Below the pieces are notes generated by a model. The model saw only the letters and a program-made list of their open reading frames with translations. It made no database searches and was not told the origin of the DNA. Position numbers and translations under genes: made by a program. 64,000 bases of DNA from Paroedura picta (taxonomy: Eukaryota; Chordata; Lepidosauria; Squamata; Gekkonidae): positions 95,661,213 to 95,725,212 of the forward strand of contig NC_135373.1 in assembly GCF_049243985.1 (NCBI RefSeq), written 5' to 3'. Below are positions 58,301 through 64,000 of this stretch, piece by piece. Each line of letters opens with the position of its first letter. Position 1 is the stretch's first letter.

Positions 58301-61300
58301 CTCATGCCAGCTTTGACATTCTGCCATTTTGATTTGTTTTAATGGCAACCAATCCTGAAAACCTGGACTCACAGAAGATGGTTATACATTACCTGTTGTG
58401 TACAGTAGTATCCCATGCCACACTGCACTTGTTTGGAGTCAAACACTGCATTCATAACATAATTAATTTTTTTTTCATGAACAGTTTTCAAAGGAGCAGG
58501 AAGGAAATCAGAAGAACCTGTATTTTTGCTGGTTTACAGGCTTCTTGGAGCTCCTGTTATCGGCATTAATATGTACATATTCATCAATACATTGTAGCTA
58601 AGACTGTCAAAAGAACCAGTGATGCAGGTCTGACATCCAGTTTTCAGTAACAATTTGGCAAGCTGGATATCAGAAGTCACTATGTAGGATTCTGCAGAAT
58701 ACTATAGCAATAAGGTCCTTAGTGAGTAAATTTACTGAGTGAGTAGACAAATCCTTGCCTTAAATGCTACAGCTGTTGACTTACTGCTATAAACAGAACA
58801 TGTACCATGCAGAATCAGGAAAAACCAGACTTGGAGAGTAACTTTCTGGCACTTACTTACTGTTTAAATGTTATATAATTTATCTTAGAGGAGAATGCAA
58901 ACATTCAAATTGTGCCAGGTAATCCAAGAATCATTTTGTAAGTAAGTTCTTTTGGACTTATTGGCTTTGTCTTTCCTGTTCCTCTTCCCTCCCCCCCCCC
59001 CCCAATCTAGTACACACTGTCACTTAGCATTGGCAGGTAAGCTCCTGTGGATTGCTTCAAATTTTGATTTGGCATCACTGGAGAAGTAAACTGTAGGAGA
59101 ACCTAGCTGTATGGGTAAAGGGCTGCTCATGTGGTTCACGCCGACAGAAGCCATGTGGTTTCTGTAGCATTGTTTTTGCTTGGTCCAAACCACATGCTGG
59201 TCATCCATTCAGTTTTTCTTTAGTGGTCGTATTCCAGGTGTGAAAATATGAGCCAGGCTTGTCTCTCATCCTAATATCTGGATTATTGTTAATGGAAAAG
59301 TTAACCAGCCTCTGAGTTCAGGGGAGGAGGACAGGATAAATACGTAACTAGTGAGTTATGTTGCTTAAAATACTGGCCTTCCTTCCCTGGGTCATTTATG
59401 CACATTGTAATCACAACAAGTTTTGAATGTCATGTGCAAAACTGGTTTTTACTTGTCTTTTAAGAAAGTGTCATTCTTTTGGATTTTTTTTTGTAGGTTT
59501 CTGATCAAAATGCTCTTTTGAATTTAATGTTCCTTGACCTTGGAGAGCACCCAGAAAAAGTGGAAGGAGTGGGGCAGTTACTTTTTGCAATGTGCAAAGG
59601 TGTTAGAAACATGTTCCATTCCTGCGCAGAAAAGGTAAGCATTCTGAGCATAAGATGTAAATGGAAAATGATAAAGGAAACTGCATTGCATGTCCTAGTT
59701 GCTGGATTATAAAGAGCTTTGTGTGCTCAAGGCCTTATGTAATACATGAGGTGACTTTCAGTTTGCTACATGGGATCAGGTTCTGACAAAGCACCATCCA
59801 TAGCTGAATGCAGGTTTGAGCAGTAGTATTTTCTGCTTTTCTGTGCTTCACCTTTGTAGGAGGATGAGGAGTAGGACAGTTGAACAGACAGGGATTTCAG
59901 TATTCAGCTACTACAACAAACTACTGTTGCTACAACATGCTGCTTAGGATCTCATTTTAACCTCCGCTCACAAACTGTAGCATGTTGGGAAGCCTGTGTT
60001 CAGACTTCACATAGATCCAAAGCATGTTTTCTGTAGCTGTAGCTTGTTTTAAAGGCTTATGTTATTTGTTAAAACCTACATATTCTCTTTCATTAAAAAA
60101 AAAATGCTGGGTCACTTGTTTTTGTGAATTTTAACCTAATTTTTCTTATACTTTTGAAAAGCCAATGTGCTATTTAGATTTGAATAAATGTAAAGTCATA
60201 TGTAATTTCTTCCACAGGCTATTGCATTAATTCTGAAAAAGATGGGGCCAGTTACAGAAACAGAAATTATCCTCCCTTGGATGTCTGTGGGAGAAGCCTT
60301 CAAATGCATGGTGAAGTCAGCTACTGGTTTTGTTTCCAAGGAGCATTTTGATATTTTATTCAGATGCTTGCAAGTAAGTTGTGATCGACAGGAATACCAA
60401 GGGTTCTCTCCTTTCCCAGTACAAAGAATTATGCTCAGATGCTGAGAGAGCATGCATCCTGGGCTGTCCTTTCAGAGCTGGTGACTGGTACAATCTATTC
60501 TGGTCTGATGTGTATTTCTGGGCAAGATTGAGATTTATTTCACCTAATGATAAATATGTAGGAAAAAATACTGCTACATAGCCGCAAACAAAACTCATTT
60601 ATCGTTTTGGTATGTGATTCTTTTTTTTAATCTCGTCAAAGCTGTTCATAATCATAAACAATCGTTTTTGGTCCAAGATGCAGGGGTGGTGATGGGGGAC
60701 ATTAAAAGAACAGCATTGCATTTCAGGCTTCTTAGCAATAGCTTTTGTATTTTTTTAAATCTATGGAGGTGTCTGATAGTTGGTGCACTGTTATTTCTTT
60801 CTGTGTAAATCAGGAATCGGTAGTCCAACTGCAAGAAAAAATCATGAAGGACAACTGCTGTGAAGCTTCCGCACAGACTGAAAGGATATTACAAGTTTAT
60901 TTGATCTTAGTAGAGTTTGCACATGGATCCAAAATACCTCATCCTGAAGACGTTTGTAAGGTGGGCCAACCTGTTTCTTATGCTAGAGTGGAACATAATC
61001 AGAGCAGTTTGAACAAAGAATGAAAGTTATTTTCCATGTCATGGGATGGATACTTTAGATCTTAGATAGAATCATCTTTCTACAATAACACTGTTGCTTC
61101 TGTTAAATTGCTCTGCTCCATCGCATCATATTCAAGAAAGGGTGTGGAATAAGTACAAAGGTGGAATGAACAGAAAGATTTAGGAATGTGCATGTTTCGA
61201 AATGTAATTAAATATTATGTATGCTAACATAGTTGGCTATGTTCTCACAAGCCCTCATGGAAGCCCTCATGGTTTCAGAGAGTCACAGGAACTTCCAAAT

Positions 61301-64000
61301 TTGAAAACATGCCATGTGCTCCACCCTATCTTATACAAAGTTATATTAGAAACCAGTTGTGTGTAAGAAAATAGTATTCAAAGAAATCTATGTAATTTTT
61401 CTAATATATTCATATTTGTTTTTTACCATCGTCTCACAGTTTTAAAAACGCAGAATTTCAGACGACAGGCTGAAGCTCCCTTAAGGAAATGTCTGTTTTT
61501 TTACAGATAGCTACAGACCTTCAAATATTTAAGAATGTTCTAGAATTTGGGAGAATTTTATAGTATGCATTTCATTGTAAGGGAACTGAAGAAAAGGAGA
61601 ACCTAAAAGTACACTGCTGCATAGAATTTTTTTCCATCAGAATTTCAGAGTCTGCTTTTTAATAGTACTTCCTCCTTTAATTCCACAGACATTCATCCAA
61701 TTGGCAGGCACCTCTGACCTCTCAGTTCCCTGCCGTGATACTCTGCTCAAAGTCATTTCTGTCTTGCTGCTTGCTGAGAATGCCTCACTATCTGATTCTT
61801 TAACCAAAGAAACGGTGGAGAAGGTAACAAAGTCTAATTGGTGTTAAAGCACTATGCAGACACAAATGGGATGCATGGTAATTATAGTATCAGAGGGAAA
61901 AAAACTCCCGGGGTAAGCTAAAGAATAAGATACATAAAATTGCACTCTTGTTGTGTTCCATTGAGGTGACTTCAAAGTAGTGGTCTTCTATGTAGATATT
62001 ATATAATATTCTGTGTATTTTCCAGCAGAATTAACATGCAAAGAGCTTACAGCATTCTTCTGTGTGTTCCACAGCAGCACGAACAATCCTGTTTCGATTT
62101 TTAAATATTCAGCGTAGATTACTCGTATGCAAATAAATGTCGATAAGAAAAAGTTGTGCATCTAAAAGTATGATAGAGATCTGTTCATTTATATTCTGAC
62201 AATTTGTCTAGCTTCTCTCCTGAATCTTAGGGTTCGGCGCTTTGGTGCCCGAAGTGGCCGGTCTCTTCTGGCACAGCCAGCACCGCGCCACAGGGGGGGG
62301 GAGGCGGCATGGGTGTCAGTGTGCCCGCCGATGTGCTGATGCCTGCACCCCCCCCCCCACGGTGCTGGCTGCGCAGGAGTGAGCGGGCCGCTTTGGCCCA
62401 ACCTGAGAGTCGAGCCTTCTGACTTTATCCAAGATAGATGTTGCAAGTTTTTCTCTTGAGTCCTGTCAAGATCTTGCAGCCACTTAGATGTGTAAGAGGA
62501 GCAGACATAGTTGAGCCTTTTGTGTGCTGAAGAGTCAGGGATAAATTCCTCTCTTTTACCACCAGGGCAGAGTTTCTTCCTTAAGCCGTGGAGAGTTGGG
62601 GCTAGTTGGAGTCGACTGCATTGGGTTAGATGGGCCCATGTGAGCCCGTTCATATGTTACTTCCTATACCTGAGCTGTCTCATTGCGGATGTAAGCCTAC
62701 GTGGTAAACTGTACTTTATCAATCAGATCTTAATCCCTTCACAAAAGGCTTACTGTTCTTTCTAAAGCCTAAAGTTCATATTATATCTGATGTCATTTTA
62801 TGTATGACTCGATTCCCTGATTTGTATATTTCTAGCATTAGCAGCAATCAAAGTCTGAAGTTCTCTTGGATTACAGGCCAGAATTGGATTTTCCTGGGTT
62901 TGGATCCATGACAATGTTTCCTTGGGTGAAATGGTTTCTTCTTGCATTGTTTGCCCACCCCACACGGCCTGAAGTTTCCTCTTGAAATAATGTATCAGGG
63001 GGAGCTCCACCCGCCCCCAACAAGATTTCAGGAGGCATTTTGGGCTGCCACAGGATGATGGAGGCAGGTGATGTTTTCCCTGTGGAAACATTAGCTCAGA
63101 TCAACTGTCAGGATGCCCCCAGGAGCTCCTCCCCCGCAGGAAGTTCCCCAGGGGATGAGCTGGATGTCGCGCCCCTAAGCCAGGGTCGAGTGCATCAATG
63201 GTGGCTGTGGCTGCGGCTGCGGCTGCTGCCATGGTGACCACCGGCGCAATGGCAAGGAGCCAGGGCTGGGAGAAGGCCCGAGAAGGTACTGCTGTCGCAG
63301 GCACAAGCTGGAGCCAAGAGGAGGCCAGAAGGGACACAGCTGCCTTGGCCATTGCTGCTGCGGCTGCAGGGAAACGCTGCTGAGAAAAGGGGCCGGGGCA
63401 GGAGAGATTCCAGGGAGAACGCTGCAAGGGCCCCCAAGTACAAAAAGGTGCAGGAGCACTTGGGCACCAACCCCAGAGGGCACTCTTAAAACCTCACATC
63501 AACAAGCTCCTGGTGACGAGGGGGGAAATCCCACAGTCTCTCTAAAAGTTTTTGTTTGCTCCTTCTATAGGTCTTCAAAAATGGATTTGACAGGCATTCT
63601 ATTTGGGATTTTTCAAAATCCATGTTTGTGATGGAACAATTTGAAAAGGTAAGTGAAGTTCTAATCTCTTCTTAAGGAACCTGCAGTAGGAATCTTTTCA
63701 GATGCATACATGTCTGGAGAGAGAGGAACTGTATGTCTATATGTTTAATTCAGCATTGCTTTGAATTGCGCTTTTCTGTGTCAGGATTGATTCAAAACCA
63801 ACAGCAAAAGCTGAACACTTCACTAGCTTGAAACCTATATAGATTTGGAGCTCCAAAGGATTTTCCTATACATACTGCTGTGTAACATGGATTTCTGAAG
63901 AGCAACTTGTACATAATACAAGAAATTAATTGGTGTGGGATAGTGGCTAAGAAGATGAGATGTGATCCAGAAATTCCCTGGTTCCGATCTCCTCTTCAAC
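52338..64000 (+). CDS. UTP20: UTP20 (DRIM), small-subunit processome component, 5' part with 11 coding exons
   Basis: Large HEAT-repeat-like scaffold of the U3 snoRNP / SSU processome, required in the nucleolus for 18S rRNA processing. The human protein has about 2785 residues. Coding exons are 52338-52382, 53362-53442, 53859-53925, 54906-55038, 56454-56642, 57831-57912, 59497-59634, 60218-60373, 60814-60960, 61689-61823 and 63571-63648. All have GT-AG borders, and they join in frame into 1251 bases, 417 codons. The sequence follows human UTP20: MKTK start, FNQLVY, VVQLARDLQ, TQDTELLEWAFTSLSYLYKY, HIRNFAAESFTFLMRK, HPEKVEGVGQLLF, CKGVRNMFHSC and GPVTETE. The remaining exons lie beyond the window, so the end given here is the window edge, not a stop. 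Spacing to SLC5A8 is about 23 kb, divergent. Confidence 0.96.
52857..53095 (+). mobile_element. L2 LINE fragment, plus orientation, in UTP20 intron 1
   Basis: Broken frame with Y-T-P-K-R-A-L, RARAFSALAPTWWN, the A-F-S-x-x-A-P-x-L-W-N motif of L2 C termini. A CR1 tail (53240) follows separately. Confidence 0.6.
53240..53305 (+). mobile_element. CR1 3' end, minimal fragment
   Basis: GGGTTGGACTAGATGAACC, CCCCTTCCAACTCTATGATT and CTATGAC match the CR1 end at 32285-32344. Confidence 0.75.
53362..53442 (+). CDS. UTP20: UTP20 exon 2
   Basis: 81 bases, residues 16-42, phase 0 on both sides. It encodes FLTFSERL and NIDIIHRIDRT, the latter identical to human. Acceptor TTGCAG, donor GTAAAG. Confidence 0.95.
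53859..53925 (+). CDS. UTP20: UTP20 exon 3
   Basis: 67 bases, residues 43-64 plus one base. It encodes EVETYFHEGL and KWRELNLT, matching human. Acceptor TTATTAG, donor GTATGT. Confidence 0.95.
54345..54550. repeat. Old L2-like remnant in UTP20 intron 3
   Basis: CCATGAAAGGCTTTAAAAAG and AACAGATGCCTTGAATTTT faintly resemble the AACCTTAAAGGTCAAGACC stretch of the L2 at 30490. Weak. Confidence 0.3.
54906..55038 (+). CDS. UTP20: UTP20 exon 4
   Basis: 133 bases, residues 65-108 with split codons at both ends. It encodes KCQSFNQLVYYQ and IVQSLKTHMQVKNSLA, closely matching human. Acceptor TTTCACAG, donor GTAAGT. Confidence 0.95.
55081..55503. mobile_element. CpG-rich hAT-type MITE, large copy, in UTP20 intron 4
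   Basis: 423 bases, CAGCGGTCCACAAGC to GGTTGGGGACCACTG, flanked by GTTTGCGT (55073-55080 and 55504-55511). It lies 42 bases past the exon 4 donor. It contains a hairpin with 18-nt perfect arms (55175-55192 and 55197-55214), each arm holding GCGCATGCGC. Confidence 0.88.
55844..56033. mobile_element. CpG-rich hAT-type MITE, 190 bp, in UTP20 intron 4
   Basis: CAGTGGTCCCCAACC to its complement, flanked by GTGTATCT (55836-55843 and 56034-56041). Very GC-rich. Related to 47764-48094 but shorter, with part of the middle missing. Confidence 0.9.
56454..56642 (+). CDS. UTP20: UTP20 exon 5
   Basis: 189 bases, residues 109-171. It encodes LVVQLARDLQTDFYPHF, TQDTELLEWAFTSLSYLYKY and LWRLMVKDM, all near identical to human. 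Acceptor CTATAG, donor GTAAGC. Confidence 0.97.
56828..57078. repeat. GC-rich insertion with 10-bp perfect hairpin, unassigned
   Basis: Starts with GCCCATTGTA, a 7-base loop and TACAATGGGC, then a CpG-rich run to TAAGATGG and a T run. GC content is far above the surrounding AT-rich intron 5. It may be a retroelement end or a retroposed GC-rich 5' UTR, reading rightwards or as its complement. Confidence 0.4.
57831..57912 (+). CDS. UTP20: UTP20 exon 6
   Basis: 82 bases, residues 172-199. It encodes YSTLLAHHKQ and HIRNFAAESFTFLMRK, the latter identical to human. Acceptor CTTTACAG, donor GTAGGT. Confidence 0.97.
59497..59634 (+). CDS. UTP20: UTP20 exon 7
   Basis: 138 bases, residues 200-245, phase 0 at both ends. 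It encodes NLMFLDL, HPEKVEGVGQLLFAMCKG and VRNMFHSC. Acceptor TTTTGTAG, donor GTAAGC. Confidence 0.97.
60218..60373 (+). CDS. UTP20: UTP20 exon 8
   Basis: 156 bases, residues 246-297, phase 0. It encodes LILKKMGPVTETE, L-P-W-M and MVKSATGFVSKEHF. Acceptor CCACAG, donor GTAAGT. Confidence 0.96.
60814..60960 (+). CDS. UTP20: UTP20 exon 9
   Basis: 147 bases, residues 298-346. It encodes DNCCEAS, RILQVYLILVE and K-I-P-H-P-E-D-V-C-K, aligned with human TKTNCCESS and PADVCK. Acceptor AAATCAG, donor GTGGGC. Confidence 0.94.
60961..61688 (+). other. UTP20 intron 9, nothing recognised
   Basis: AT-rich unique-looking intron. The same holds for introns 7 (59635-60217) and 8 (60374-60813). A (TTTA)-like run near 61380 is simple sequence only. 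Confidence 0.4.
61689..61823 (+). CDS. UTP20: UTP20 exon 10
   Basis: 135 bases, residues 347-391, phase 0. It encodes TFIQLAGTSDLSVPCRDTLL and LLLAENASL. Acceptor CCACAG, donor GTAACA. Confidence 0.94.
62230..62410. repeat. GC-rich insertion in UTP20 intron 10, unassigned
   Basis: CpG-rich island in AT-rich surroundings with two C/G homopolymer runs around 62296 and 62350. No open frame with homology and no clear terminal repeats. Possibly a MITE remnant. Confidence 0.3.
63040..63500. repeat. GC-rich segment just upstream of UTP20 exon 11, unassigned
   Basis: A GC-rich tract with a GGCTGTGGCTGCGGCTGC repeat near 63200, in an intron that is otherwise AT-rich. It ends about 70 bases before the exon 11 acceptor. 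No family recognised. Confidence 0.35.
63571..63648 (+). CDS. UTP20: UTP20 exon 11
   Basis: 78 bases, residues 392-417, phase 0. It encodes VFKNGFDRHSIW, FSKSMFVM and EQFEK, aligned with human IFESRFEKRLIFSFSEVMFAMKQFEQ. Acceptor CTATAG, donor GTAAGT. Following exons lie outside the window. Confidence 0.93.
63930..64000 (+). mobile_element. tRNA-derived SINE head, cut by window edge
   Basis: GGTGTGGGATAGTGGCTAAG with GTTCCGATC-like B box resembles the 9508 SINE and the SINE family at 1518. Only the tRNA-like head is in the window. Confidence 0.55.

Noticed and set aside
62296-62360. Runs of G and C at 62296 and 62350 as a regulatory structure
   Set aside because: They could form G-rich structures, but such homopolymers recur throughout the window (58988, 42640, 39943) and are more likely simple sequence.

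Overview
The window is vertebrate nuclear DNA, most probably from a squamate reptile. It carries two split protein-coding genes with canonical GT-AG introns, and a repeat mixture typical of lizards and snakes: RTE/BovB, CR1, L2 and L1 LINEs, Sauria-type tRNA-derived SINEs, DIRS-like elements and hAT MITEs. I cannot place it to species.

Left half, minus strand: a complete SLC5A8 (SMCT1, sodium-coupled monocarboxylate transporter 1). Fifteen coding exons run from the ATG at 28902 down to the stop at 804 and give an uninterrupted 608-residue protein, close to the 610 residues of human SLC5A8. Exon 1 lies in a CpG-rich block (28430-29460). A minus-strand AATAAA about 160 bases after the stop is the likely poly(A) signal. 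Introns hold several MITEs, SINEs, a large inverted-repeat DNA element and a young BovB copy nested in an older one.

Middle, 29.5-52 kb: intergenic and almost wholly repeat-derived. It holds an L2 split by other repeats and a CR1, an old DIRS-like element invaded by a broken Ty3/gypsy-like LTR element, an L1 3' fragment, a (GGAT)n microsatellite, a GC-rich hAT MITE inside an old CR1, and a long foldback. I see no host exon here.

Right part, plus strand: the first eleven coding exons of UTP20 (small-subunit processome scaffold), from the ATG at 52338 to the end of exon 11 at 63648 (417 codons). The gene runs off the window. Its promoter region is GC-rich with an E-box and a YY1-like site.

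The two genes are divergent (head to head), matching the neighbouring SLC5A8 and UTP20 of human chromosome 12q23. They act in unrelated processes (plasma-membrane uptake of lactate, butyrate and nicotinate; nucleolar 18S rRNA maturation), so the link is conserved synteny rather than a pathway. The least ordinary material is the CpG-rich hAT MITE family. At least five copies have perfect 8-base target duplications, and three carry palindromes matching the NRF1 site.
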